Of a DNA stretch of 64,000 nucleotides, positions 12,776 through 23,651 are shown one piece after another. The notes beneath the pieces were generated by a model. That model worked only from the letters and a program-made list of their open reading frames with translations. It searched no databases and was not told the DNA's origin. The translations under genes were made by a program, and so were the position numbers. Origin of the DNA: Acholoe squamosa. Taxonomy: Eukaryota; Annelida; Polychaeta; Phyllodocida; Polynoidae. Position 1 is the stretch's first letter; each line of letters begins with the position of its first letter. The stretch lies in contig OX439050.1 of NCBI GenBank assembly GCA_949317995.1, positions 21,654,061-21,718,060 of the forward strand, in the 5' to 3' direction.

Positions 12776-13098
12776 TCAAAAGCGGCAGCTACTATGCAAA
12801 CCTATGTATTCTGCAGGTTATAGAATGTTCTTTAACTCAGGGTGCAGCCTCAAGGCAGGTACTAAGCCCATAAAACAGTACCAAACACTCAGTTTTTAAA
12901 CCCTAGGTGCGGCTTAAGCAGCATTCCTAGAGTCATGGTGTGGCTTATATGAGACTGAGGCTTGTGAGCAGGAATTTACGGTAATCCATGAGGAGACGAG
13001 GGGTGCACTTTCCTCCACCATGGCACTACCTAATCAAATGAAACTGTTGGTAGACTATGGTGCGAAGTATTTTCCCTTCTATGTGGTCATAACCATTG

Positions 13099-13577
13099 AC
13101 ATTTACCCCCTGTGAAGTGAGGACCTTCGTGAGGAGGGCAGGGAGGAGCAGAATAACTTCAATTGAAGAAGAAATCTTCCATGCTAGTAGTGTGCATACC
13201 AGATTTCGTAAAAGGCAACACACTCGGGGGTTCTGATGGCTTGAGGTGAGTGTGGGAAAGCTGGTGTCCATATACCTGAGCCTGGGCCTACATGCTTGTC
13301 TTTGTTATGGAATCCGCCATCAATGAACCACATCTGAGTGATCAAAGGCCCTGATTTAGCTGGCACTGTCTATGGGACCAGGCAAATAAAAGAACACTTG
13401 CTCTCTTTCGTAAAGAGTAGGGGACGTGCCTGGCAGCAGTTTTCTCCCCCAACGCTCCATTATCAAATCTATAATGTGATTATTTATCTCATAGATTTGG
13501 TAATCCATAGATGCTGTAATCAATGCTGTTTCGGGCAAGAAGCATGTACACATGCATTGCCCTCTTGTAAACAGGGT
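13099..13577 (+). repeat. ~480-bp dispersed repeat, copy 1
   Basis: Begins with GACCTTCGTGAGGAGGGCA, runs through CTGTCTATGGGACCAGGCAA, and ends near GTACACATGCATTGCCC. The same series of motifs recurs at 60377-61022, where it is split by a SINE, and its right half at 19768-19995. No coding capacity or terminal repeats, so the class is unknown. Confidence 0.65.
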
Positions 13578-13629
13578 AAAAACAGAACAGAATAGGAATT
13601 TAGCTTCTTTGCAAAATTTTAATTGCTAT

Positions 13630-13867
13630 TACCGTAATCTCCCGTGTATAAGACGCAGTGCGCGTATAAGACGCACCCCTAACTTGCCAATGGATGTTTC
13701 ACGTATAAGACATACCTCTTAGGGGTGATTTTTGTAAATTCAGTACTGTTCTATAGTAAAAATACCCCCCCCTATAAGACGCACCCCCTTCTTGGGGAAA
13801 ACCTATAAGACGCACCAGGCATTTGTTTGGTGTAGAAGACGCGTCTTATATGCGAGAGAATATGGTA
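13630..13867. mobile_element. CCGTAATCTCCCG MITE (family A)
   Basis: Starts TACCGTAATCTCCC and ends with a diverged inverted copy (GAGAGAATATGGTA). Inside are repeated TATAAGACGCAC motifs and the family's central AGTACTGTTCTATAGTAAAA box. Non-autonomous, flanked by TA; the TA target duplication is shown best by the copy at 16578. Confidence 0.75.
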
Positions 13868-14246
13868 GGCCACACTTTTTTTTATTTCTTTGGGTTACGG
13901 GCACCCAAAATAGAAACCTCAGGTCAGAGGGCATAATAAAAAAAGATAAAAAATAAAATATAAGCAACAATCAACAATTCTAGATACCCATGGCTTACCG
14001 TATTAGACCTAATTAGCGCACATACCCTAATAAGCGCACACCCCCTCTTTTAGGTCAACGAATTCCTGACTTGATGAGCTTTCATTTGATACCAAATACA
14101 CCTACTTTTCCTGAAAACAATGTTATATAATTGCTTGGGGATGTCGGAGAAAATAAAAAAAAGTTGATTTTTCAATTTTTATTTTGGTTTTGGACTTTTC
14201 CACGTCGGCGGGCCAGTAACCCAAATAAATAAAAAAGTGTGGCCTT
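13867..14246. mobile_element. Inverted-repeat element with ~34-bp AGGCCACACTTTTT termini
   Basis: AGGCCACACTTTTTTTTATTT at 13867 is matched by the complement of AAATAAAAAAGTGTGGCCT at 14246, and the pairing continues through GGGTTAC. A stretch related to the TAATAAGCGCACA family (see 19328-21091) sits inside from 13996, so this looks like a nest of two elements. Confidence 0.55.
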
Positions 14247-14417
14247 AGAAGAGGTATATGCTGCACCCATTTTGAGAGTATTTGATATCAAATGAAAGCC
14301 ATATGTGCAGGGCTTTATAAAACAGGATTCATTTTGCTATCCCTACGAATTCAATAAAAATTGAACTGAGAGTCACTGAAATTATGTCAGATTCTGCCAA
14401 CATAGATTTTACATTAG

Positions 14418-15153
14418 GCCACACCAAATTAAATGATTGGTCTATGGATTTCCCACATCTTATTTTCCAAAATACAAATTTTATTTCTTTAAGAAAATTT
14501 ATTTGTCTTTGGATTCCGCCCACATCTTTTTTCTGGGAAATTGCAGATTTTATTTTTTTTTGCATTGAGCTACATAGTCAACCAGTGAAAGTACAGAAAA
14601 GGCATTGGATACCGTAATCTCTCGCGTATAAGGCGCAGCCCGCGTATAAGGCGCACCTAGAGTTTTGGAAAATTCTCAAAAAAATGAAAAATTCATAACT
14701 TTAGTTCTACGAATGAATTTTCAAAATTCAAAGACCTATGTGTACCTTGGGCCCCTATGGACCCCCCCCCCCCCGGGCCCCTATATATACTATTATGGCT
14801 AACGGGGCATGTAACATGTTAAAAAGAAAGGTCTTGGAGTCCCCCTTGTGGATGCAATTAGCACTAAAACCCCCCCTATAAGACGTGCCTTATACGCGGG
14901 AGATTACGGTAGGTAAAAATTTCACTGGTGTCATTATATAGGCGTATGCTGTATTTAGAAAAAAAATAGAACATATGAGCAAAGGAACCCCCCTTCCCTC
15001 CAAAAAAAAAAAAAAATGCCCTCTCCACATCTTCAAATTGCAGAATCCATAGACAGATATATTTTCCTAGAAAAATAAAATAAAAATGTTGCCCTCCCGC
15101 TCCATTTTCTAAAAATGAAAATCCATAGACCAACTTTTTTATTTGGACTGGCC
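14418..15153. mobile_element. Fold-back element with long inverted arms, interrupted by a family A MITE
   Basis: The left arm (GGCCACACCAAAT..., TTGGTCTATGGATTT, then the TTTGTCTTTGGATTCCGCC region) reappears as its complement on the right (AATCCATAGACA..., AAATCCATAGACCAA..., GGACTGGCC). Each arm is about 100 bases or more. The family A MITE at 14610-14911 lies between the arms. Confidence 0.55.
14610..14911. mobile_element. Family A MITE nested in fold-back element
   Basis: Terminal repeats TACCGTAATCTCTCGCG and CGCGGGAGATTACGGTA are nearly perfect. The interior (CCTAGAGTTTTGG, AATTCATAACTTT) belongs to a second sequence subtype, shared with 16578-16873 and partly with 28716-28872. Confidence 0.75.
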
Positions 15154-15434
15154 TTACTGACCTTTGGATGCAGGTTGGAAGAGCTACCATGCTGTTCCAA
15201 ATATTTGCCTGAATCGCGTTTTTGGTGACATAATGACACAAAAAGAATCATGTGTCTGATAATCATTTAATTTAAATCTCAAAATGTATTTTCAATACTG
15301 TAATGCCTCTAAATGTTTAAAGATAGGGAGGTTCACGACACTTGCTCCAAACTTCTTTCTTTAGCCGAGTGGGATATGGCTTTCTCATGCGTAGTCAAGT
15401 CTTCATGTGGCTTATATGGGAGGTATTTAGAATG

Positions 15435-15757
15435 CTAAGGGAGTGGTCATTATTTATCAACGGGGGGGGGGTGGTGGGTTTTCGCACGTCTGCGCGAAAA
15501 TTTTTTACGCCCCCCCCAAACGGCAGTCAAAATTTTTTGCGCCCCACCCGCGCCGGAGGCGCGGAGAGTTTTCGCGCCCCTCTTTGATCTATAGTAGCGC
15601 AGGGGCTTTTTTGCTAAAAAGAGGGTGAATTTTTTTAGACCCCCCTCAAGAGGGGTCAACATTTTTTTAGCCCCCCCTCGGGAGGGGTCTGAAAATTTTA
15701 CGCCCCCCCCTCAAACCCCCCACCCCCCCTGTTGATAAATAATGACTACTCCCTAAG
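15435..15757. mobile_element. GGGAGTGGTCATT MITE (family C), intact copy
   Basis: Ends are CTAAGGGAGTGGTCATTATT and the complement of AATAATGACTACTCCCTAAG. GAATG flanks both sides, a probable 5-bp target duplication. The interior is made of very G-rich and C-rich blocks around TTTGATCTATAGTAGCGC. Open frames crossing it are by-products of this composition, not genes. Confidence 0.75.
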
Positions 15758-15837
15758 GAATGCATACACAGAGGTGGAAGTTTTCAGGGTTTTCTCTGAC
15801 TACAAGGATTTTCAAGTTCCGAAGACCTTTATATTCT

Positions 15838-16577
15838 TGTAGGGGCTCGTTCCCTCCCATACTGATCCAGAGGTAGGTGGAAGGTGGAAATGTCAGTGGG
15901 GCCGTGTTGGTGACAGGGTATGTCAGGCCAGGGGATGTAGCTCCACCTACCTCTGGATCGGTATGGTATACATAGGGGGAGTGACCACCAAGTGAGCTGG
16001 CCTCTGGAGGCTCAACGCACCCGGGTAGGGAACGAACCCCTACACTTGTCCCAACCAGCTTCGACCGTATCTGCCCAGAACTGGTCCTCCAGTCCGGTCT
16101 GAACAGTACCACATGTACCCATACTGAGTCACGCAGAGGTAGGTGGAAGGTGGAAATGTCAGTGGGGCAGTGTTGGTGATAGGGTATGACTATGTCAGGC
16201 CAGGGGAGGTAGCTCAGCGGTAGAGTGCTCGACTTGCAAGTGAGAGACCCAGGTTCAAATCCCAGTGTCTCCAGAGACGTTTTCGCCCACCTCTACACTG
16301 GTGGGGACACTGAGTGGTCCTGCCCTGCAAGGGGGTCTAAGATACTCGGGACCTGGGCCGGTATGGTATAGACAAGCACTTCGACGGGGTGTGCGTGACA
16401 CAGTACAGGTATATGTGGTACTGTTCAGACTGGACTGGAGAACCAATTCTGGGCAGATACGGTCGAAGCTGGTTGGGACGAGTGTAGGGGTTCGTTCCCT
16501 CCCCGGGGGCGTTGAGCCTCCAGAGGCCAGCTCACTTGGTGGTTACTCCCCCTATGTATACCATACTGATCCAGAAG
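15838..16577 (+). mobile_element. Palindromic element with a tRNA-Ala-like SINE core
   Basis: An arm at about 15957-16115 is repeated in reverse complement at about 16408-16566 (each ~157 bp; landmarks GTATGGTATACATAGGGGGA, GGCCTCTGGAGGCTCAAC, ACCAGCTTCGACCGTATCTG). The block between them starts with GAGGTAGGTGGAAGGTGGAA and contains a 71-nt tRNA-like sequence. A partial second copy of the GTAGGTGGAAGGTGGAAATG leader at 15871 stops just after the tRNA start, so the region has been rearranged. Confidence 0.6.
16203..16273 (+). tRNA. tRNA-Ala(TGC)-like SINE head, copy 1
   Basis: Folds as a tRNA of 71 nt: acceptor GGGGAGG against TGTCTCC, D stem GCTC/GAGT, anticodon loop CTTGCAA (anticodon TGC) and TTCAAAT as T loop. 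The top of the anticodon stem has an A-G mismatch. It sits inside a dispersed repeat beside near-identical flanks in copy 2, so it is better read as a SINE promoter head than as a working tRNA gene. Confidence 0.6.
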
Positions 16578-16873
16578 TACCGTAATCTCCCGCGTATAAG
16601 GCGCGTCTTATACGGGGGGTTTTAGTTCTCATTGGATCCACAAGGGGGACACCAAGACCTTTCTTTTGATATCTTACATGCCCCCTTGGTCAAAATAGGA
16701 CAAAATGGGACCCAGGAGGGCCCAAGGTGGCCCAAGCTACCCATAGGTTTTTGAATTTTGAAAATTCATTCAGTAGAACCAAAGTTATGAATTTTTCATT
16801 TTTTTGAGAATTTTCCAAAACTCTAGGTGTGCCTTATACGCGGGCTGCGCCTTATACGCGGGAGATTACGGTA
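16578..16873. mobile_element. Family A MITE inserted in the tRNA-SINE
   Basis: TACCGTAATCTCCCGCGTAT at the left is matched by ATACGCGGGAGATTACGGTA at the right. The flanks rejoin as CCAGAAG-TA-GGTGGAAGG, the sequence uninterrupted in the sister copies (CCAGAGGTAGGTGGAAGG near 15864). This shows insertion at a TA that was duplicated. Confidence 0.8.
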
Positions 16874-17025
16874 GGTGGAAGGTGGAAATGTCAGTGGGGC
16901 TGTGTTGGTGACAGGGTATGTCAGGCCAGGGGATGTAGCTCAGCGGCAGAGTGCTCGACTTGCAAGCGAGAGACTCGGGTTCAAATCCCGGTGTCTCCAG
17001 AGACGTTTTCGCCGACCTCTACATT
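16874..17025 (+). mobile_element. Right half of the tRNA-Ala-derived SINE
   Basis: Continues the repeat broken by the MITE: GGTGGAAGGTGGAAATGTCAG leader, tRNA-like head at 16929-16999 (GGGGATG acceptor, TGC anticodon, TTCAAAT T loop, closing GTCTCCA), then AGAGACGTTTTCGCCGACCT as in copy 1. Internal A and B box regions of the tRNA head would act as a Pol III promoter. Confidence 0.65.
16929..16999 (+). tRNA. tRNA-Ala(TGC)-like SINE head, copy 2
   Basis: The best-folding of the three copies: acceptor GGGGATG against TGTCTCC, D stem intact, anticodon stem CTCGA/GCGAG with one mismatch, T stem TCGGG/CCCGG. A functional tRNA gene cannot be excluded from one window, but the shared flanks with copy 1 favour a SINE. 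Confidence 0.55.
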
Positions 17026-17150
17026 CTTATATAAAACCCATTTTTAAGGAGTTGTAATTGAGCATTGCAGGGATTTTTCTGTTTGGTCAATTTCATCCCT
17101 GCATACAGTATCATCATGATTTAAAAAGTCTCAGGTTTTGATCTAAGCAC

Positions 17151-17943
17151 GGGCTTCCCTATCCCACTAAAAAGGGTCTATATCTCCTCTTTACTATCCC
17201 CTCAGGATGTGTGTGGTGCACACAAGCGCGGGCACTGACACATTCCTCTGTGAAATTGTGTAATGTTGTTCTCGCCATGAATATGACCTTAGCTGTGTAG
17301 AGGCAAGGAGAAAGGGTGCTCCACGCTAAAAGTCAACTTTAAAATTCAGATCACTAGCTTTACAGTGATATATTGCATGAGAAGATACTCTTGTTAGTTT
17401 TGGAGGAAGAGCTTGCTAAATATGGGTAGGTATGATTATTTCGTGAATGTCAATAGGCCCTATGTCTCCATGGTCATCAGATACAACTATAATTAGCATA
17501 ATTTATTCTAATTAGCTAAATAAGCATAAATTTTCATTCTTTTGCCCATAACTTTTGATCTAGAAATGATATTTTCATTCTGTTTTCACCATAGTGGACC
17601 TTGTGAAACGTTCCTTCAAATAGGATCATCGATTTTCTAGAATGAATATCATGTTTCCATGGCAACAGAAATAAACAAAAATGCCTATTTTGGCCAAAAA
17701 ACATTCTTTTTTAATGCCAAATATGAAACCTTTCCCCAAAAAATAGAACGTTTATCAAAAATCTTTAAATTCTCCACAAAAAAGTAGCCTATAACAGTTT
17801 TAGGCATATTTTTCCTATTCTAGCCCATAGTGGTGCCCCCTGGTGGCTAAAATAGGTACTAAATCCCGCAGGTACCCTCATTTCTGCTTGCTGGCTCACA
17901 GCTGTCGAAATGGCTTTAAACATCTATTACTCACTCACTCACT
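17151..17943 (+). mobile_element. GGGCTTCCCTAGCCC SINE (family B), split by an insertion
   Basis: The ~180-bp family B consensus starts GGGCTTCCCTAGCCC (a small hairpin), carries GGATGTGTGTGGTGCACA, TGACACATTCCTCTGTGAAA and AATGGCGTTAAACATCTATT, and ends in CTCACTCA repeats. Here the 5' part runs to 17296 and the 3' part resumes at 17900. Confidence 0.75.
17297..17905. mobile_element. ~600-bp insertion inside a SINE
   Basis: AGCTGT occurs once in uninterrupted family B copies but on both sides of this block (17291-17296 and 17900-17905). This indicates a 6-bp target duplication. The inserted DNA is AT-rich, non-coding and without obvious terminal repeats; family unknown. Confidence 0.6.
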
Positions 17944-18189
17944 TTGAACTAAGCACACAACTGCAGTAAGGGCAGGTGAAGGGTAAAAACACTGATTACA
18001 GCGACGACTCTTCCTGGACTAGTCGCTGACGCCTAGGATGGTTTACTGGGGGGAAATCTGGGGCGAAGTGAAAGAGCTGTGCTCATCCCCTCCAAAAAGT
18101 AGTTCCAGCATGTACCACCAATAATGTGGCATTTTTCAGTAAATACTAGTCAAATCTAACTGTTATCCCATATTTAAGCTTAACTTCAC

Positions 18190-18700
18190 AGAAATATGTC
18201 ACTGCACATATTGCAACAGACAAAAATTCCAAGGTAAAGGGACTTCTTTGTCAGCCATGACAGTTGAGATTTCAAACAGTTGTTTATGAACAAGCCTTTC
18301 ATAAATAGCTATCTTATAGCAGACTCCCCACATTTCTCTCAATAATCCAACTGAGGGAGGCACTTCCATAATGTCCCTGTCCAAATTTTAAAGTGTCATG
18401 GGTGGAAATAGAAATTAGAAAAGTTTGACAGGAGCAAGCACATGGCTCTGTTTACAAACAAAAGATGTAGTGCCAGGTGCAAGATGGAAGCAATGTCTTT
18501 CGGCATTTGAAGTCGAGATTTGTAAGTGTGGGCTTATAGGCGGGGTTTCACTTATAGACTTAAGAAAGGAATGGGGACCATTTCAAGCCCTCTGCTGCAG
18601 TTTATAGGAAAGCCTTGAACCAGAATGCATGGTGTGGCTTATATGTGGGTGTGGCTTATATGTGGGTGCGGCTAATATTCAAGTTTTACGGTACCCCAGA
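18190..18700. other. Non-coding stretch with decayed GGCTTATA-type repeat
   Basis: The right part has GTGTGGCTTATATGTGGGTG twice and ends in TTTTACGGTA, a decayed relative of the family A elements (similar text recurs at 54730-54935). No gene is seen. Confidence 0.4.
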
Positions 18701-18927
18701 AAAGTACCCATCATCATCCGTCAGGTAAATTTTCGGCTAATCCGATGATATAGCAATATAGGCTTCCTCCAAATCTGAGCGCCAGACGGGTTGTTCATAA
18801 TGCTGAATTATTCTCACCCCAGGTTATCCAAGTATCATCTGTAGCATCCTCCCAGAGTCAGGATATGGATTGTGCATTATGTATGTGGGATGTATACTCA
18901 AAAAGAGGACTTTTGAAATACATATCA

Positions 18928-19050
18928 TACCCAGTCAACAAAAAAAAACGTTATTTAACGTAAAAAAAAACGTTTTTAACGTTTAAAACGTTTGGCCATG
19001 ATAAGGAGTCATAGGGAAACGTTCTGTAATGTTTTTTTGTTGACTGGGTA
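18928..19050. mobile_element. 123-bp MITE with CCCAGTCAACAAAAAAA termini
   Basis: TACCCAGTCAACAAAAAAA at the left is matched by TTTTTTTGTTGACTGGGTA at the right. The inside is AACGTT-type palindromes. TA at each end is consistent with a TA target duplication, as in the larger CCCAG element at 19348. Confidence 0.75.
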
Positions 19051-19347
19051 TACTGACCTGAATAAGCAGCTGTGTTGAAAGAGCACTGGGGGTAGAGAGA
19101 TATTGAAATTTAAAAAAAATGCTATAGTCCAAGTCTTCAAGGTGTCTGGTGATTCTACTTTTCCTACATTTTCCTATTTTTTTATGATTTTGCTATTTTT
19201 CCTAATTTTTCTCTAAAATACAAATTTTTTCCTACTTTTTTATTTTGCTTTGGCGCATGTAATATAAAAGTACTGTTAGTTCCTTTGAAGCACATCTTGC
19301 TTGTGTCAGTACATGTTTGTAGTAACTTACCGTATTCGACATAATTA

Positions 19348-20781
19348 CCCAGGAAATTGTCGTCACCTGTCGCCATGATTGGTGATCCATGGTGAGGCCT
19401 TTTTGAGTGATCACCCATGTCGCTAGATGAAAAAGGTGATCAAGCATGGCATGGCCAATCATCACCGCTGTCGTCAACAATTTTCTCACCCACCTCATGA
19501 CTGTCCGCCACTGCATGTCCCCTTTCACTCAGCGTCATGACTCTTCACAATTGTTGCCAACATTGTCCTCACTCATTGTGTCATCTTTTGTCACTCACAG
19601 TCATCTCTCCTTCATAATGAAGAATCTCCACCACTCTGGCCATCATGATTATCACCCAATGGGTGACTGTGTGCCACTCCTCGTCAACTCTCACTCAGTG
19701 TGGTGAAGCCTCGCCACTGTCGCCAACATGATTCTCACTCACTGTGTGACTATACAGCCCTCTCTTTCGGTGGTTTGTCTGGCCCTGCCTATGGGACCAG
19801 GCAAATAAAAGAACACTTGCTATCCTTCGAAAAGAGTAGGGGAATGAAGCCCCGGTAGCGGTTTTCCCCCTCAACCCTCCTCATGGAATGCGGTCATTCA
19901 TCTCATAGATTCAGTCATTCATAGATTCGGTCACTGCTGTGTCGGGCAAGCAGCATATAAATACCTGTCTAGCTGTTTGGACAAGCAGCTTTTAAAAAAC
20001 TGTCCAAAAAGAAAAGAAAGGACTTGATGTCTGTGAACCACAGAAATGTCAGCTAACTTTTAAGTAAGATTAGTGGACGTAAAATCAACCAAACAAAACC
20101 AAACCAAATCACACAAATGGTGGAACCTCACTCATTTTCCTCCTTTGGTATTCAGGTGGCAGCACTGTTAGATGTCTGGACCATTACAGAGGTGTGAGCC
20201 TATATCACTCTCAAAAAGTATCCAACGTGTGCCTTGTTTCACATCAAATTCCATGTAATTATCATCTTGTTGAATCAAACAAGATTATATAAAGAAAATA
20301 TCAATTGAATTTAGATAGAGGTATCTCTAAAATGAAAACAACTATCCATAAACACCTTTTCTCTGGTTAGAGCTGAGTGATCGCCAGTGTCACCATAGCT
20401 GGTGAGTTTGAGTGATCAACACACTCGCCATCCATGGTGAACATGCACATTTCATCTAGCAAGGTGAGTGATCACTCGCGTTGCCATCCCTGGTGAGTGT
20501 GGGTGATCATGATCCTTGCCATCTGTGGTGAACCTGTGCCATCCCTGGTGAACATGCGTTATGATGTGGCGCACATCTCATCTAGCGAGGTGAGTGATCA
20601 CACATGTCGCCATCTCACTTGAGTCTGAGTGATCACCATCCTTGCCATCTGAGGTGAGGCCATGTGATCACCACTATGGCAATTCCTAGTGAACCTGTGC
20701 TATAACGACGTCGTGTTCCATCTAGCGACATGAGTGAGCCACTTCACACAGGGTGATGAGGAGGCACGACTATTTGCTGGG
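19348..20781. mobile_element. 1.43-kb element with CCCAGSAAATWGTCGT termini, nested
   Basis: CCCAGGAAATTGTCGT at the left and the complement of ACGACTATTTGCTGGG at the right are inverted repeats flanked by TA on both sides. The interior is full of GTGATCAC, TCGCCA and GGTGA motifs in degenerate tandem arrays running in opposite senses on the two sides. No transposase frame is present, so it is non-autonomous. Confidence 0.7.
19768..19995 (+). repeat. Right half of the ~480-bp dispersed repeat
   Basis: GGCCCTGCCTATGGGACCAGGCAAATAAAAG through GTCGGGCAAGCAGCATATAA corresponds to the second half of the repeat at 13099-13577. It lies inside the 1.43-kb element and so represents a third layer of nesting. 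Confidence 0.6.
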
Positions 20782-21091
20782 TAGCCCACATACTCTAATA
20801 AGCGCACACCCCCCTATTTAGTACTTTTGCACAAGCCCTCGTAACAAAATCTTGCTACATCGCAGGGTATATGGTACATATTACATGTAAATGTAAAGGT
20901 TCAGCATTCTGGCTACCTGTCCAGTATTCACACCTACATAGGCCATAACACCTTGAGGTGTGAAATGCTGCATGCTGCACTGCTCCATTTATAGCCAACA
21001 CTGTGTGCTTATTGGAATTAAATTTTGTTTATGATGTACAGCTGGAAATAATTTTTAAGCGCACAGTGCGCTAATTAAGTCAAATACGGTA

Positions 21092-23651
21092 TGTCAAGTT
21101 AAATCAACTCTCAAGTCTTAATGTGTGTCATGGATAGGCTATTGTAGTTCCCAATGTTTTGAGTACTGCCTCAGGCTACTCAAGTTATTATTAGAATACC
21201 AGTTAAAGGAAGAATAATAGATACTGAAGGATTAGACTCTGCAGACAGACTAGACAGGCAGCCTGCAAACAACTTGTCTAATATGATAAGAGACTACCAG
21301 GTCCTCTTAAAGTTCATTTAGTCCAACTTGTATAGTGTATTCTCAAAAATGTTTTCTATCCTTATTTTGTGCTAGAAATGTCTCCATTGATTAGGACATG
21401 ATTTAGATATACGATTAGACTTATGTTTGTTATAAGTTTTATTTGTATTCTTATATTCCTTACTGTAATTTTCAAGTGTAGTCTTCACATACAAACCATA
21501 GTATTTCAAACTTTCACAAAGCCTCTTTTGCCTTTACAAGGCAAAAGTTTAGAGTAGTGGGGATGGGTTACAATGGTTATAGGGTATGAATTGAGTTATA
21601 GTAATGGGTCATTCGGCAACCTGAGGATAGTAGTTGTATGGAGTGAAGGTTGTGTGTAGGATAAGGTTTGAGAATGTCATAGAATTGTATGAATCATGGT
21701 AAAATAAATAGACAGATTGTCATAGAGATGTGTAGACTATGTTAGAATCATCTAGAATAGCATAGTATATGGATGATATCTGTGGTACAATATGGGACAT
21801 TCTGGAAGCTTAGGGAAATATCACTCTCTAATGCCAAAGTCAGTACCTTCTCTACATAAGTCTAGAACATTCTACTCATACCTGGATATTCTATCACATA
21901 CATATAAAACCCCCTCCTCCTCAAACCCCAGTCAGTATTGATTGCGCTGTTGTACACTACACATGGACATATTGGATTACCTTGCTGACATTGGACTTTG
22001 TACCTGAGGATTATAGGAGGCAAAATTCTTTGTAGATGTTACCCTTGATGTCACACTTGACTGCATTTACTACTGGATGTTACACTACATGTTCAATGGA
22101 CTCTATGCTAAAGGATTGTACTACCTGAGGACATAAGTGTACTGTTGTTTGCTACTGTGACAACCATAGGAAATAAGTGTCTATTGAAGGGGAATTGACC
22201 TCCTGTGGCATTTCAGCAATAAAAATACATCAAGTCAAACTTGTAACAGAGACTTTGTCTGCAGTAATTGGCTACAGCCACCACATTGTGGATATGACAG
22301 GGTTTGGATGTACAGGCTTTCATAGGTTCAAATAAATAGGGAATTTCAGTCAGAGGTGAGGGGTCACCACAGAGAGAGTGATAGATAGGGGTCCGCATAG
22401 AGAGTGATATTGTGACATACCCTCTGTGCAGAACATGAATACATTGTACAAAAACTGTGTCTCTTAAGTAAGTTCTATAGAGGGGTTTCACAAAGTTAGT
22501 ACCTTACAGATCTTGTATGGCATCCATATTGAGGCAAAGCTTTTGCCATAGACTTATCATTACAAGTTTCACCTGTTAGTGTGCTGAAACAACTAGCCAA
22601 TTTCTCAATCTCAATCTAGGATCAGTAATCCCAATACATTGGCAACAATTCATGACAAATTAACAATTTACTATTTTATTTAACACATTGTGCTCCAACA
22701 TGGCCAGTGTACATCATTTTGACGTAGCAGACTCGCAGTAAATGCCTTAATGAATCCACTGTATATCATGTTCTCATACCAATGATACAGGTACAATCTG
22801 AGCACCATTTGAATATGTTCTGGAATATTATCCTAATAGATTCTACGTATAAGCTTATCAATTTGGAGGATAAATATGTTTGTTACACATGCATTGTTTA
22901 TTCTACATATGTCCTACTTTTTTTTGTGTATTCTCCTACTTTTGTCCAACGAAGGGGTCTGCTGGGCACCCTTATTAGTCTTAAATAAGCACTGGTCTTG
23001 AATAAGGGCCAGGGGTAAGGTCTGATTGAAATTAATATTAACACCTGGGTGCATATACAGGCTAATATGCTATGCACTGACCAACTTCTTTTGCGATGTG
23101 ACTTAAGGCTCATTGATGCCTGATGTCAGTGGCTAAAGGTTGCTCAGGATGCTGATTCCAAGTGGCCTGTGCTTGATGCTAGGGGCTGAGTTATAGTGGT
23201 CCAGTGGGGAGCATTAGGTCTTAGCCTGTATATGGTCCCAGGGGCTCCTGGGTTATTGGATCAATTTGTTGGTCATGGTGGGCCCTAGGTGTAAGGATAT
23301 CATACCCTCAGAGGTTCAACTATTTTCAAAGGTTCAGCGGCCCCTCAAATTTAGACTTAGGTGCCTTTTCGTACATTAAAAAAATACCTACCTTTTGGAG
23401 TGTTCAAGGGCCCTGAATATTCCAGAGGTTTGACCAACTCCCAACTGACACAACTGTATGTCATGTGATGTCTTGTAGCGTCTGGAAATTTATTGAGGTA
23501 TTAATAGTGGGCTGCTCCATACCGGTTGTTGGCTTATAAAGCCTTTTGTTCACATAAAATATCTTGTTAAGTATGAGATGAAATACCATGGTGCGGAAAG
23601 TATGTTATTTCAGAAATGGCATCCTTAAGGTTTGACTTGTTATACGTGACA
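21092..23651. other. Intergenic, with a candidate TATA promoter
   Basis: CATATAAAACCCCCTCCTCC near 21901 is a good TATA box followed by a ~200-base stretch without a long frame. It could be the promoter of a decayed LTR element or of the gene that follows. 22972-23070 holds a decayed copy of the TATAAGCGCC repeat seen intact at 31231. No coding exon was recognised. Confidence 0.35.

Larger units (their letters stand above)
19328..21091. mobile_element. TACCGTATT / TAATAAGCGCAC element carrying a nested transposon
   Basis: Left end TACCGTATTCGACATAAT and right end GTCAAATACGGTA are inverted repeats. The right part has CTAATAAGCGCACACCCCCC, as in the relatives at 13996 and 25444. Removing the inner element at 19348-20781 restores the left-end order seen at 13996. 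Confidence 0.7.

Noticed and set aside
15342..15662. Open frames on both strands
   Set aside because: They lie in the G/C-rich interior of a family C MITE and change between copies; the same applies to 27512-27715 and 30314-30601.
16929..16999. Bona fide tRNA-Ala gene
   Set aside because: The tRNA-like sequence shares long flanks with another copy and has a mismatched anticodon stem; a SINE head explains it better, although it folds well.
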